Assembly (NCBI RefSeq): GCF_000283155.1
Contig: NW_004454195.1
Coordinates: 1,968,382-2,032,381 of the forward strand
From: Ceratotherium simum simum
Lineage: Eukaryota; Chordata; Mammalia; Perissodactyla; Rhinocerotidae
Length of the DNA: 64,000 nt
Direction: 5' to 3'
Below, one piece after another: positions 23,801 to 38,800 of the stretch. The notes below the pieces were generated by a model that saw only the letters and a program-made list of their open reading frames with translations, did not search any database and was not told the DNA's origin. The first letter of the stretch is position 1. Every line of letters begins with the position of its first letter. The position numbers and the translations under genes are program-made.

Positions 23801-26800
23801 AGTTAGTTTCCTATCTTTGAAAGTACCTTCATAAATATTTGATGAAGGTACTAGTTGTTTGCTCTGTAGTATTGGGCAAATTATGTAACTTTTCTGTGCC
23901 TTAGTTTCCTCTATGTGAAGTGAGAATAGGATAGTACCAACCACACCTCAGTTGTTGGTAGGATTAAATAAATAGTGCACGTTGGGGCCGGCCCTGTGGC
24001 TTAGTGGTTAAGCGCTCGCCCTCCGCTACTGGCGGCCCGGGTTCAGATCCCAGGTGCGCACTGACGCATCGCTTCTCCAGCCATGCTGAGGCCGCGTCCC
24101 ACATACAGCAACTAGAAGGATGTGCAACTATGACATACAACTATCTACTGGGGCTTTGGGGCGAAAAAAGAAAAAGGAGGAGGATTGGCAATAGATGTTA
24201 GCTCAGAGCCGTCTTCCTCAGCAAAAAAAGGAGGATTAGCATGGATGTTAGCTCAGGGCTGATCTTCCTCACAAAAAATAAAATTAAATAAATAAATAAA
24301 TAAATAAATAGTGCACGTAAACCCCTTTGCATGGTGTCTGACACATAATAATCATGGAATAACTGGTAGCTGCATTATCATCTTCACAACTCTTATTCTA
24401 ATGCTTTTCACAGGTATGTGCCCACTGAAGATCTACTGGAAATTTATAAGAAACTCTATGGCCGAGAAGTCATCACCAAGAAGGCAATTATTGACTGTTC
24501 TTACCTTCAGTTCTTGGCAATGTAAGTGTAACCTGGAGGAAAATTTACAACTGATTTTATTGTGACTTCCTTAACACTCTTTTCAATGTTTTAGTTTCCT
24601 GAGAGTGGATTTTAGATTTATGGATTTTGCTTCTTCAAAGACAGTTGCATGATAGTGGATACATGTGGATGGAGCTTTTTCTTCATTATTTGCTTCCCTT
24701 CTCTGTGGAAACCACAACTCACAGTCAAAATTATTGTTTATGTTGCAGGTATGGTGAGATGCTAGCTATTTCCAAGGTAAAGGCTTCATTATTCAAAATC
24801 ATAGAGTTATGAAGATACTAGGAAAAGCACCTTGTTCATTTTACTTATTTTCCTTTCTCTCTGCCGTAGCTTTATCCCACTTATTCTAGAAAGTCCCCAT
24901 TTTTGGTGGAACAATTCCAAGAATATTTCCTTGGAGGACTGGATGATATGGCGTTTTGGTCCACTAAAATTTACCATCTGATGAGCTTCATGTTAGAGAA
25001 TGGGACCAGGTGAATTATTACTCTATTTCTTCTACCAGTCACTCCTTGCCTTGCTAACCCCGTCCCCAGCATAACTCTCAGGGTTTTCAACTGATCAAAT
25101 GAAAGAAAAGTGTCATAAAGTGCTGTCCTTTCCTCATATAGAGGGAAAAGAATGGAAACTCGGTCATCTCAAAACTCTGACTAGCACCCATTTGGTTAGA
25201 TTTGCTGACGTCTCTCATGTTTTAGGGATAGAATGATAGATATTGCAAAATCTGTGGTCTGGGAGAAATGGGTCAGGTGGGAAGGAATCAGCATCCACCG
25301 CTGTGGTACATCTGTTTCTTTTGGAGAACCCATGCTGTGCACTGGAGTGCCAGCTCTCCACAGGCTCCACCTCGGGCATGGCGATCCTCCTCTTCTCCCT
25401 GACCCGCCTCTCAGAGTTTGAGGGTTTGCAAGGGAACTTCACCTAACCCCCACACTCCAAAATAAAATCAGAAATGGATGCATTTGTAAAGCACAGCCTT
25501 CCGTTGGAATTTGACATCTAACCCAGATGGCACAGCTGCTCAACCTCCAGCTCCTTTTCTGCTCCTCAGCATGCCTAGGGCAGTAGTTAGTCAGAGACTG
25601 AGATGGCAAGAAGACCAGGGTAGATTGGGATTGTCCCACTTCCAGCTGTAGCAGACCTTTCAGCTCTCACAGAATCTACTTGATGGTCTGACGGAGCCAC
25701 AGTTCCTCTCAGAACCTGTTGCCAACCATGCCACTAAGTATACACAACCCGCGCCTCCCCCACCCTCTGCCCCGCCAATGCTGCTGAACTGAATGGGGTA
25801 GGGATGGGAGCACTGGAGGCAGCACCTGATGCAGGGAAAGGGCGGGATGGGAAACTTAAGCAGCAGCCACAGCAGTGGGAAAGAGGGTTCTATGGCAGGA
25901 GCTGTACCTGGGCAGCTGTTCCAGGTAAGGATCATAGGAGGGCTGGGGTTTATAAGTTCAGTGGCCTATATAGGCAGATTATACACTGGGTGATGTTCCT
26001 TTGCCCTTAAAAACATTTGCTAGTATTCAAATAATGTTAACCATAATCATATATTGTGTTGATTTGAAACAGAATTCCCTTTGATATATTTGACATTAGC
26101 CTGGTAAACATTAAACTTATTTTAAAGACTCAGTGAGTAACAATTTGGCAGAGAAAATCCAATATAAGCGCCATTTTTAATAGTGAAGTAAACCTCAAGT
26201 AAAATCCCCAAGCTCTTCTTCTATGGCCATGGTTTTTAGGTGCATATGAGTTGTAGAGAGGATGGGCTTTGAAATTTGAGAGACGTGCCACTCACTACTG
26301 AGTTAGCCCAAGCAAGTTGCTAAACCTCCCCAAGCTTTGTTTTCTCAGCTGTAAAGTGGAGACAGTAAGAATTCCATCTTTATCATAGGGTTGGTTTAAG
26401 AAGTAAATGAGGGGCCGGCCTGGTGGCATAGTGATTAGGTTCATGCGCTCTGCTTCAGTGGCCTGGGGTTCACGGGTTTGTGAACCCCGGGCGCGGACCT
26501 ATGCACTGCTTGTCAAGCCATGCTGTGGCAGGCATCACACGTGTAAAGTAGAGGAAGATGGGCATGGATGTTAGCCCAGGGCCAATCTTCCTCAGCAAAA
26601 AAAAAAAAAAAGAAGTAAATTAGGTCACTCATGTATAGGATTTAGCATATAGTAAGCACTTCATAGATGTTGGCTACTAGTATTATAATTCTTATTAGTA
26701 AGAAGTTAAGTTGATATTGGAAGGATTCATAACACATGGCCGTGTTAGAGTGAATGCCCTGCATTTATTTGTTTTATAAAGTCCATGGGTAATGATCTTT

Positions 26801-29800
26801 AAACTGGAAAACATGTTTGGTGTTTTTTTTTATGAGTTTGTACAAATAGCTACGGAAAGAAGATGTTTAACTGGGAGGAAATAATTGAGAAGGAACATAT
26901 TTCTTGTCTCTTGATCTCTGTCCTAATTTATCAAGGCAGAAAATTCCAGGAATTGATTGTCTTTACACGCATATACAAAGAAATATTAATTAGAATTTAT
27001 GGGAAATTTAGAGAAGGCTCCAAAGAAAGACAACACAAATAAATTCATGACAGAAAGAAAAATATATTTTCATTTTATAGGCATTTCTTAACTTACTAAT
27101 AATAGGTTCTCTTTCAAGGCAAATTTATGTCACTTGAAACTCATAGTATATTTTCCTAAAGAAACAGTGAAACAATGGTACATTCCCAGCCAGAACTCTA
27201 CTTAACGCACAAAGTATTTGTAACTGGACTGCTAGCGTTATAAGGCTGCTGTCTGAATCCTGGTGGTGGAGAAAAGAGAATTCAAGGAAAAACCTTTTCC
27301 AGCTTCAAGCTCCCCCTAAGAATGATTTTGATAGGAACAGTTTGCCTTCCGCTTCTTCCCACTTCCTTCTCTGAATTCCTTTTCCAGCAACTGGTCCTCC
27401 TCACCTCAGAATCCATACTCAGTACCTTCAGTACCTTTCATACAAATCTCCCTCTCCTTAAAATAGTCTTCATTCTAGAATAGACTCTTCCGATGGAATA
27501 CTCACTCCCTTAGTGCTTCTGTTCAGAGTTAGGGGGACAGCCCCTGATGAAAAGAGTTCACCTCTCACATTCTCTTGTGGTCTATTCACTTGTAAAGGGG
27601 GCTACTTAGTTACCCTGTTTAATTATTGAGTTTATAAATTTTTGTTTTTCAAAGAATGAGATTGAGAAATTAAGACATAAATGGGCGTAATTGGGCAGAA
27701 GGTAACACAGTTGGGAATCAGCTTCTCTCATAGTCTCTAGCTCTGAGATAGTGAATGTCAGCATGGAGCAGCTGAGCAGGTAGAGTCGGGAGGGAAGAGG
27801 AAGGCTGTGAGTCTGTGATGACCAGCAGTGTGGGGCTGCCTGTGTTACCATAATACCCCCTGCAGTCAGCTCATCCACCCTCAGCGAGAAGGACATGGGC
27901 CTTTTACTGGTCCTGTCTGGCTAAGTAATGAACACCTCTGCACGAAGACTTTTGGAGGTAGTTTGAAGTGTACCATCAATTCTCAGGAAAATTCATGCTT
28001 GAAAGGAAGGTAGAAAAATACCTAACTCATGTGATCATTTCCTCAGTGACTGCAACCTACCTGAGAACCCTCTGTTCATTGCATGCAGTGGCCAGCAAAA
28101 CAACACCCAGAGGTAAGTGGATTCCAAAATTGTTCACAGAAAAAGAACATCTCACCTAGAGGGCTGCTCAGTAGACATTGGAAGCATGGGATTTGTAGAC
28201 AGATATAGGTTCCAATTCCAGCTCTGCCATTTACAGCTGTGTGATTTTAAACAAGTTGCTTAGTTTTTTTGAGCTATACCTTCCTTGTTTGGCAAAATGG
28301 AAAAAACACATATCCGTACTCCCTGAATTATGGTACGAATTACCTGCAAGAATGGATGTAAAGCAGTTAGCACATTAATTAGTAAGTTGCTCACTAAATA
28401 TTAAATGGTAGTTAATAGTGTTATTACTTTTGTTATTATTGTTATTATTCATAAACTTTACCCAAATTTCACCCTGAAAAAGTATTTATCAGTGCGACAG
28501 GGTGGGGAGAAGCTCTCTCCGGTAGTTTCTGAAGAAGGGGGCCAGATGGCCTGATTTGTATTCTAAGAGGTGGTATTCCCGGCTAGAGTTGGGTACTAAC
28601 CACCAACCATTCATTCAAGCACTTAGTAACTGTATTAATATTATAAATATCTATTATTAATAAAATATAACAATAACATAGTACAGATAATAAAATATTT
28701 CCTCATCATTAGGTGCCAGGAACTATTTTAGGCTCTAGAGACCTCATTATGAACAGGACAGACAGTTCCTGCTCTCATAGAGTGTATGGCCTGGCTAGAG
28801 GATGGACATGGAACAAGTACTTGTGAATACAGTCAGCCCTCCTTATCCACGGGCTCTGTATCCGTGGATTCAACCAACCGTGGATCGAAAGGCCTACGAT
28901 GGTTGCGTCTGTACTGACCATGTACAGACGTTTTTTCCTTGTCGTTATTCCCTAAACAATACAGTATAACAACTATTTGCATGGCATTTACATTGTATTA
29001 GGTGTTATAAGTAATCTAGAGATGATTTAAAGCATACGGGAGGATGTACGTAGGTTATATATGCAAATGCTACTCCATTTTATATAAGGGACTGGAGCAT
29101 CCGTGGATTTTGGTATGTTGGGGTTCTGGAACCAATCCCCCATGGATACGGAGGACCAACTGTACTCTTAAATATTAGGAAGGAAAAGTATGGGGTGCTC
29201 TGGAGATGTACCAGAGAGTGTCCTAACCCAGTCACAGGAGAGCTGTCCGTGAAGAAGTGATGTTTCAACTGGGATATTTAAGGGTGAACAAGAGTTAGAT
29301 ACTCAAAACGAGGGCATTGCAATGCAAGGTCCTAAGGTGAGAGAGAGTCTAGAGCTTCAAAAGCATTGAAAATATGCAGAAAGCGTTCAGTTAAGCCCTC
29401 ATTGTTTAATTTATTTGAATTAGGCAAATTTTTGTTTTAATTGAATTGAATGCCTTTAGAGTGGGCTTGCAACCTCTAGATTGTCAGAACCCCTGCACTC
29501 GCTGGTGTCTTAGGCAGGACCCCCTTTATTCATTTCTGTTGCCTGCCTTCCACTTCAGTCATTTCTGAAGCCTGCCTGGCTCCTCGAGGCATCTGGTTTA
29601 TAGGCAAAATATATGCATTTGAAAATGTATTTTAATTATATAATTAATTCTGGCATGTCCTTAAAGATAAATCAGTACGTCTGCATACCAGTTTCCCAAA
29701 CAGCTATAGACCTACTTCTTGACTGTTTGTAGGAAATACCTTTGATTTTTCAGTAATCTGGAAAGAATTCAAACCTTTTATGCTATAGAACTCTGAGGCT

Positions 29801-32800
29801 ATAGCAAATATCATTTTTTATAAGGACAGGCTTTTAAACTGTGGCAATGTGTTTACTAAAAGATTTTGTGGAATCTCCCATGAAGGTTTTTCTACAATTT
29901 GTTTTTTGTGTTGCTATTCCTTCAATTTTCAGATGTTAAAATTTTATAGTCTTTTAACCTGTGGTTAACGTGACTATATTCGTCAACGTGGTTTTCCAGG
30001 GGGTTGTTGTTTTCTCAGTCTTAACTATTTTATTCCTCTTTTTTCAACAGTTCAAAAGTACAGAAAAATGATTTTCATAGAAATTTGACTGTATCCCTAA
30101 CTAAAGATATTAGAAAAAATATAAACTATACTGGAAGAGGAGTGTTCTTCAGTGTGAATTCCTGGATCTCGGTAAGAATTTTCTGCTTTTAATGGAGAAA
30201 GAGGAACATGCTTCTTCTTGTGATGATATCTTGTAGGGTCACTGGCTATTTAATCAGTCATTGAAAGTCACGTGGGCGTGTGCCAGGCCAGCAAGTATCC
30301 TTGGCCTCCAAATCTGGTTTGTTTCAGAGACTTCCTGAGATGTGAGTCTGGCCTCAGTGGCATTTGGCAAGTTTGGTGGAGCCCAAGGTGGCCCTGTGCC
30401 CCCAGGCCTGTCCTGCTTTGTCCTTAGTGCACAGTGTGTCAGCAATATTGGAGGCTCACTATTGCATACAAAATTCAGACAGCAGATCATCTTTTAAGTG
30501 TCAGACTCTACTGGGGGGATATAAGATGAAAGAGAGATAGACTTTGACATTTAGAATGTTTCAGTCTAATAGGGGTGATAAAAATAAAAACCATATGTAA
30601 GTAGAATGCAATAAATACCATGGTGGGGTGAGGGAATAGTTAGATAGCAGGGATATAATTTTTATCTTGGAGGAGAGCAGAGAAGGCTTCATGGAGGAGG
30701 TGGCATTTGAGTTAGGCCGTGAATAGTGGATAGTATTTCATCAGTGAGCGTGTGTTTCTGGCAGTGGGTTGGGAAAGTTTCAGGATGTTTGGGAATCTGA
30801 GTAGTCTTATTTGCTTGGAACACAAGACAGGGATGTAAGGTACTGTGAGAGGGTTGGGAAGGTAAGTAGGCACTTGATTGCGGAAGGCTCTCAACATCAG
30901 GAGAAGGGTTTAGACAACATTGTGAATGGCGTCTCTGGGAGTTGGGCAAGGGCCTGGGCAGGGACTGCTTAAGGGTGTGCAACCTGTGCCATCACAGAGA
31001 AGGGCCTCTTAGTCATTCTTAGAAGGACCCCACACTTGGTTTAATGCTCTGCTGTCACTGCCTTAAAATTCTTCATAACTTTTGAACAAGGGGCTCCACA
31101 TTTTCAGCAGCATCTCAATTTGGGTGTGGTTTGGTGGATGTTTTGGCATCCTGATATTCCAGTTCATTTGTTTGAAGAAAATAAAAGTATACAAATATAA
31201 TTATAGTTCTAGATTGAGTGGACTTATCTTCTAAAAATTTTTAGTCTGTAAAAATTATTATTATTATTTTTCTGAAGATTCACCCTGAGCTAACATCTGT
31301 GCCAATCTTTCTCATTTTGTATGTGGGTCGCTGCCACAGCATGGCTGACAAGTGATGTAAGTCCGTGCCCAGGATCCGAACTTGCAAACCTGGGCCACCG
31401 AGGTAGACCACACTGGACTTAACTGCTACGCCACGGAGCCAGCCCATAAAAATTATCTTGTTCAGTTGGTTTCTACAGGTTAATACAGACAATCCTGTCT
31501 TAGTTGGTCTGGGTTGACCCAGCTAAATCTTTCTTCCCATGCTGGCCCTGACCTCTACAGCTATAACTACCTTCCCTCAGCACATATTGGGGGTAGTGAC
31601 TTCACTCTCCTAGTTGCCTGTCCTAAGGGATCTTGCTTGTTGATAGGAATCAATGTTTTATTTTTTAGCCTTGTGAAAACTTGTTTCCTTTACAAAAGTC
31701 CAATGCTCTTGACAGGAGATTGGTAGCTTTGTTGATTATGCTGTGTGTCTTTATCTGTCTGTAATGATTTTTTTCTTTCAGGATTCTCCCCTCTCCTTCA
31801 TGTACCAGGTTTTGGAAAGGAACATACAGACAATGTTCACAGGCAGCTCTCACCAGCCATCAAAGCACATCTCTAGCCCACTAGCATCTTACTTCTTGTC
31901 ACTTCCCTATGCGAGGCTTGGGTGGTAGGTATAAGTTTATCTAATTCATGAATGTTTTCAACAGTTTTAATTTCATTCAGCCATTCAACAAATGTTCTCG
32001 ATGGTGCCTGTTAGCACCTTATTTTCCAATCAATCATCACCAACAAAATCTAACCAACCAACATCATTAATTTAGTGGTTAAGTTATTGTAAGGATGAAA
32101 CTGGCTCCTTAAAATTGGTCCAAATGTGTTTACATACAAGGACCTTTCCCTTTACTAAATAATCACAACAGTAAAGTGTTTTATAGAATATTTGTGAAGC
32201 TTCAATGTTCTTGGAGATATAATGTTACAGATTTTTTGGAATCTAATGACGTTAGAAGGATAAAAGCAGATAATGATATGGTGATTGGAATATTGTGACT
32301 TCATATGGCAAAAGCCTAGTACACCACAATCACTTTATAAAGAGAATGTTAGGGGATCGTCTGATTTTAAAAATCAACCAAAACCGGGCTGGCCCCATGG
32401 CCTACTGGTTAAGTTCAGTGTGCTCCGCTTCAGCGGCCTGGGTTCTGATCCTGGGTGTAGACCTACACCACTCATCAAGCTGTGCTGTGGCGGTCACCCA
32501 CATACCAAATACAGGAAGCTTGGCATAGATGTTAGCTGAGGGAGAATCTTCCTCAGCAAAAAATAAATAAATAAATAAAATAAATCAACCCAAACCGAGC
32601 CCAAGTATATAAAAGTGACTGTTTTCTGGAGGTTTTAGTGAAAACTCTTTTTTTTAAACCACACTGCTTAAATCCAAATGACACTGCATTTCCCTTGGAA
32701 CAGCTTACTGACAGCCATTCCTTTCGGGCCACTAAATGCGTTCAGCTCTAGCACAGGGAATGGGAGGTGAAGCTGTCTTTATTGGCCGTTCACTTGTGAA

Positions 32801-35800
32801 TAATGGCTCTTCTTGGCTGCCTTCCTAAAAGATCCAAAAGAAGGCCTCTGGCTGGGCTCGCTGCCACAGGGGGCAGCAGGGCAGAGGTCCTTCCCAGGGG
32901 CCATTACTAGCCAGTGTCCAGCCTCAGGAGTGCAGAGAACAGCAGCGTCTCCACGGTGTGTGTGTCTGGCCCCTTTCACCAGGCGTCACCCTCTTTACAA
33001 ACTACTTTTCTCTTTTTCCTCTGTTCTGCCATTTATTCTTTATGGGTCCATACGAACTAGAGTAAATAAATGACTTTTAGTCTTTCCAGCCCCAACAGAG
33101 ACATTCCAACCTTTGACTTGGTGTGTCTATCTCTATAACCGGTAGGTCATGGAATGTCATTTAGAAATGTCCAGTAAATATGCTGGACGTTTAATTTTTT
33201 TCCCAATACAAGGCACCCTATGTAGCTATGGTAGAAATAAAACGGTATTCTTAACACAAGCTTGTCTTTGACCAGGCAACTGATGGAAATGAGTTGAGCT
33301 GATCAGAAAGCAACCTGTGCCATTGGCTGGAGGCGAATTTCTTCTCTGTTCTCAGGCTGAGCCCAGGATTGTGCTTCAGCTGCTCTGGGTTTCGCTATGG
33401 GACAAGATGCTTTGTGAGGATGCTTTTCATCTGCTCAAGTTATATGGCCAGAGGCATTGATTTGTCCAGTTTTGTTGGTTTTTCTTGGAGAGCAAGACTG
33501 TGAATCACACAAAATAACCTCAGAAGTGAATATTCACAACGGTCACGCAGGATGGAAAAATTAAAGAGAGGAAGTTAAAGTGTTGGATTCCAGAAAGGGA
33601 AGAAGCAGGAGACAGTTTTACCCATAGCTCTCAGTAGGTACTGCAGTGGGTTCCCTCTTTTTCCTACAGGGCAGTGACCTCAGCTGACCTCAACCAGGAT
33701 GGGTACGGGGACCTGGTGGTGGGCGCCCCGGGCTACAGCCGCCCTGGCCATGTCCAAGTTGGGCGAGTGTACCTCATGTATGGCAACGACCTGGGCCTGC
33801 CCCCCGTCGACCTGGACCTGGACAAGGAGGCCCACGGGATCCTGGAGGGCTTCGAGGTGAGGCACCCAGCTCACATTTTCCCTTTTAGTGTCGATAAACC
33901 ACTGCCCGCATTTCAGGGCAAATTCTCCAGGATTAATAACCAATAAGAAGAATGATAGTAACAAACAGCTAGTGGCCTACATCTGTGCAGCACTTCTCAT
34001 TTTTAAAAGGATGTTCACTTTATATCTCATTCTATCACTAACTTTGAGTGTTTAGTCTAACACCTTCCCAAAACACACAAACTATTTAGAACTGCTTTGA
34101 GTAGCCAATCAGGATGTGAGTTCTCGAAAATATAAAACCTCCTTTTGTTTTTGTTTTTTTAATATATAAATGTTTTACTTTGTAAGAATTTTAGATTCAC
34201 AGAAAAATTATAAAGACAGTACAGAGCTTTCCCACGTGCCCTTTACCTGGTGTTCCCTATGTTAACATCTTACATTATTATGGCATACTTGGCAAAATTA
34301 AGAAACCAACATTCATACATAGCTGTTAACTAAACTCTAGACTTTGGATTTCATTCCTTTAAGTGATTATTCATTACCAGAAAAATCTCACCATGACAGT
34401 ACAAATGTTCCTCATGGAGTTTGAGCATTAATTCTTCTTGGGATCACTGTGGACCTGGAGGGTTTCCTCCAGGACATCATCGGCCTTAGTCCTTACAAGA
34501 GCAATAAGGAAGGCAGACAGAGCTCTGCTACTGGTTACAGATAAGTGTGGGGGCCTTGGTGGCGCTGCATGCTCTGAATATCAAGCACCAGGGGAAGGAC
34601 CCTGGATTTTGGGTCAGACCATGGTTCTTGTCTTGGGCAAGCCACTATACCTTCCACTGTGGAGCTAATGCTGTGAAGACAGAATAAGATGGCTTGCCTG
34701 AACGTACTTTAAAAAATGAAAAGTACAATGCTTATGATCTAGTTAGGCTCCGATGGAAGGAGCCCTGAGTCCAAGAGGTGTTAATAAGTTGACTGGCCAC
34801 TGTATGAGGTCACACAGTCACAGAGGGACGGCATTTTCTAGAACCTTCTGACACCACATGAGAAAGTTCCAGAATAAATCAACTCATTTTTGTTACTTCT
34901 TACTTCTTCGCAAAGCCATTCCCCTGTCAGATTGTTGTGTAAGGTATAATAATTCTTTGGGATCCTGTAGACAGGGACTAAGAGAAGCAGCTGCTTCCCT
35001 TGGGTGATAAACTCTCTCAAAGGTGAGGAAGGAGGTGGCTCATGCTCTCTTCCCCTAGTGACTTTTGATAATTTGGAAGATGGCCAGATTAAGGCATGGG
35101 CTGGGGGTGGGAATCCTGCACTCTAGCCCTGGTCTACAATCAACCCTTCTGTGTCCTTGTCTATAAAATAGAGGATTAAGATAGATATCTCAAGAGTTTG
35201 TCTGCTTTAAAATTGTGTGTTTCTCTAGGAATGACTGGTTGACCCCTAGGAAGGCTTGATGGTGCAGCCAGTGGTGATGAAATGAACCTGTCCTCAGTTG
35301 GCAGGAGTCCCTACTTTTTGGTCCCCACCCTGCCCCAACGTGCTTTGTGTCCTGGAGCAATCCTTTCTTGTTTATCAAGTTCCTGCCTTGTAGAAATGGC
35401 AGTGTTCATAGATGCCATTGCATACGCATGTGGAGTGATTAGGCAATAAATAATAAATGTGGATTCTGGGGCATGTGTGTTATGTGGCAACCACCACCTT
35501 GTGCAAGACTATTCATTGTCATGTAAGTTGTGAAAGAATAGGAGAACCTAATAAGTAAGTCTAGGCTGATTTTAGACAGTAGAAGAAAGATCTAGAAAAT
35601 CCACCTTGGTATAAAATTGTCCCTGACCAAAGTGAGTTTTCCATCTGTAAACCATGAGAGTGGAGATAATAAAAGTACCTATCTTAATCCATGTCAAGTG
35701 CTTAGAACAGTGTCTACAGCAGTGCCATCCAATAGAACTTTCCGTGATGATAGAAATGTTCTATAGCTGTGCTGTCCCGTATGGGAGGCACTAAGCTCAT

Positions 35801-38800
35801 TGGCTTTTGAGCATCTGAAATGTGGCTAGTGCAATTGAGGAGCTCAGTTTTAATTTGTTTAACGTTAATTACCTTAAATATAAATGTAACGGCCACATTT
35901 ATATTTACATTTAGCTAGTGGCTACCACATGCACAGTGTGGCTCTGAACACCCTGAGTACTCAACAAATGTTAGCAGCTCTTGCTGGTGTTATGTGATTA
36001 TTATTCTGGATACTTTCCAAGAGGAGTTTGGTCCTTAATGTGGGGCATAGTGCACACCAAACCATTTTCTAAAAACCTACAACTTCTAAGAACTGAACCT
36101 CTTCTTTCTGGCACCTCATCTCCCCCTCAAGGCAGACAGACATGCCAAAAACATCCTTAGGGCAGAGCTACTCAACTGGTGTGTGGAGGATGTGTTGCAG
36201 GTTGCTGCAATTTTGTTCCTCAGCCCTCGGGTGCCGGGTGGGGTCCCCAGGCCTCTCTACTCCCAGGGAGTCAGGAGTGTTCTTCTGAAGGTTGTGGCAT
36301 AGCCCAGGGAAAGTCACTTGTGCCTCTTCAGCCCTCAGGTCGCTTTGGCTCAGCCTTGGCTGTGTTGGACTTTAATCAGGACGGAGTGCCTGACCTGGCT
36401 GTGGGAGCCCCCTCGGTGGGCTCTGAGAAGCTCACATACAAAGTAAGGCTGCCTCTGGCGGCGGGAGAGGGGATAGGGTGGGAGGCAAGGAGCCACTGAG
36501 GGGAGGCCAGTGCTGGATGGTGCCTCTGGAGAAAAGCAGAGAGCCAGATGTGCCAGGCAGAGCATTTGTGGGAAGAGGATCTCAGGCCCCCCATTTGGGT
36601 CCTTGGTGTGACCTCAGGTTACCTGGCAGCACCTAGTTCCTGCCTCCCTGGCCTTAGTTTGGCCTCACGGTTTCCCAATTCCAACAGGTACTTTTCTCTC
36701 TCCTCCCCGCTCCCCCCTCTCATGATGCTGAATAGTAGTGAGGGGAGACAGAAGTTCCAGCCAATCCATAGCTTCCTGTCATCACAGCAGAGAGATGACT
36801 TCCCTGGATCGCTCTCTCATGCACAGAACCCACCCTGTTCCCCAGATCCTGGCCCACAGGGCTCTCTTCCCGCATGTGCTTCATACCATAGCAGGGCACG
36901 AGTTTCTGCGCACCGTGTGTGACACTGGAGGTCAAAGGCCCTTCATTACCCTCCACCCACCGCAGGCTCGCCTCTTGCCCCTCCCTCATCACTCACTCTG
37001 TTTCTAGACATGCAAACGTTCTATCGTCTCCCAGACCCATCAAGCTCTCTCACTTTAGCATCTTTGCTCATACAGCTCCCTCTGCCTGGAAAGCCCTTTC
37101 TCCCCCTTTTTTTAGGAGTGACATGTCTTCACATAGCATCTTGTGCTTGCACCTAATATAGCACCTTCCACACTGTGATGTCACAATCACCCATTTGCCA
37201 GCTTTTCGGGAGGACAGAGATGGGTCTTATTTATCAGTGTGTACGTAGTCCTTGGCTCATGATGGAAAATAAATGCTTACAGAATGAATGAGGATGGAGA
37301 TAGGCAAGTTATAAGATAGGAACTGATTCATAACACAGAATAATAGCACAGCATGTTTCCCGAGGCAAACTGAATGTACCTACACGGTATGTTAGTGTTC
37401 AGAGGAATAATGGGCTGGACCAGAACCCCAGCTGGGCCTTGAAGAGGGGAGGAGTTGAATAAGTCATTCTGCAAATACGCCGAACAATTATGGATGGCAG
37501 ATCCTGAGCAAGACACTGGGGAGGCAAAGATAAAAATAACAGTTTCTGCTTTGGGGGTTCTAATAGTCTGATGGAGGTGATAGACTCAAGGAAAAAAACC
37601 ATTTCCGCACAGTAGCAATGCACAGGACGGGTTTCTCTCAGTCATTAAGCTCCTGACCCTGGGGAGATCTAATGGTGGTTTATTTCATGGTCAGTTGTCT
37701 TCGGCTGTTTTTTAAGGTTCTTGGGTCACCACCCAAGACTATGACACCCTTTGATTTGTCCTTGCCTAGGGTGCAGTGTACGTCTACTTTGGTTCCAAAC
37801 AAGGAAGAATGTCTTCTTCCCCCAACATCACCATCTCTTGCCAGGTATGTTTACCACCTTAGCCAGGTGCAGAAAACTAGAACTCACTGCATCCTAATTG
37901 CCTCCAGGACTGAATAAAACGTGGTTTCCTCTTAAGGACATCTACTGTAACTTGGGCTGGACACTCTTGGCCACAGATATGAATGGAGACAGCGAGCCCG
38001 ATCTGGTGATTGGCTCCCCTTTTGCACCAGGTGGAGGAAAACAGAAGGGAATCGTGGCTGCATTTTATTCTGGCCCCAGCCAGAGTGACAAAGGTAGAGC
38101 TTGCTGGGGGCAGGGATGGAGACCTTTGCTGCTCTGTATGGCTGTGGTGACTTCTTCTTACATATGGGTTTATGTCTTTTTTTCCCACCTTCCGTATCAT
38201 TTCACCTAAATTTTTTCTTTTTTTTTTTTATGAGGAAGATCAGCCCTGAGCTAACATCCATGCTAATCCGCCTCTTTTTGCTGAGGAAGACCGGCTCTGA
38301 GCTAACATCTATTGCCAATCCTCCTCCTTTTTTTTTTCCCCCAAAGCCCCGGTAGATAGTTGTATGTCATAGTTGCACATCCTTCTAGTTGCTGTATGTG
38401 GGATGCCGCCTCAGCGTGGCCGGAGAAGCTCACCTAAATTTTCTAACAATCTCTCACTCTGACAGATATTCTGGCAAGTGCTATGGAATCACTGAATATA
38501 CAAAAAGAGATCCAGCCTCTAGAGCCAGATCCAAAGGGGGCTAATAGGTCATTCTCATAGTCTCCCAGTGTAGGAGTAGAAACACTAAAACATCCCAGTG
38601 ATGCTCTAACCTGCCCAACAGAGGCGTTTTCTAAATAGCATCTTCCACTCCACAGAAGTGAGCTCTAGAAATGTATTTCTCATACGACGTGTGAGATCCA
38701 TTTCTGACATTGGGACCCTGGGAACAGCATGGGGGCATATAAGACTTCTGGCAAAAACTCAGCCAAATGAACCCATTTCTCACTGGCCTACAAAAATGGC

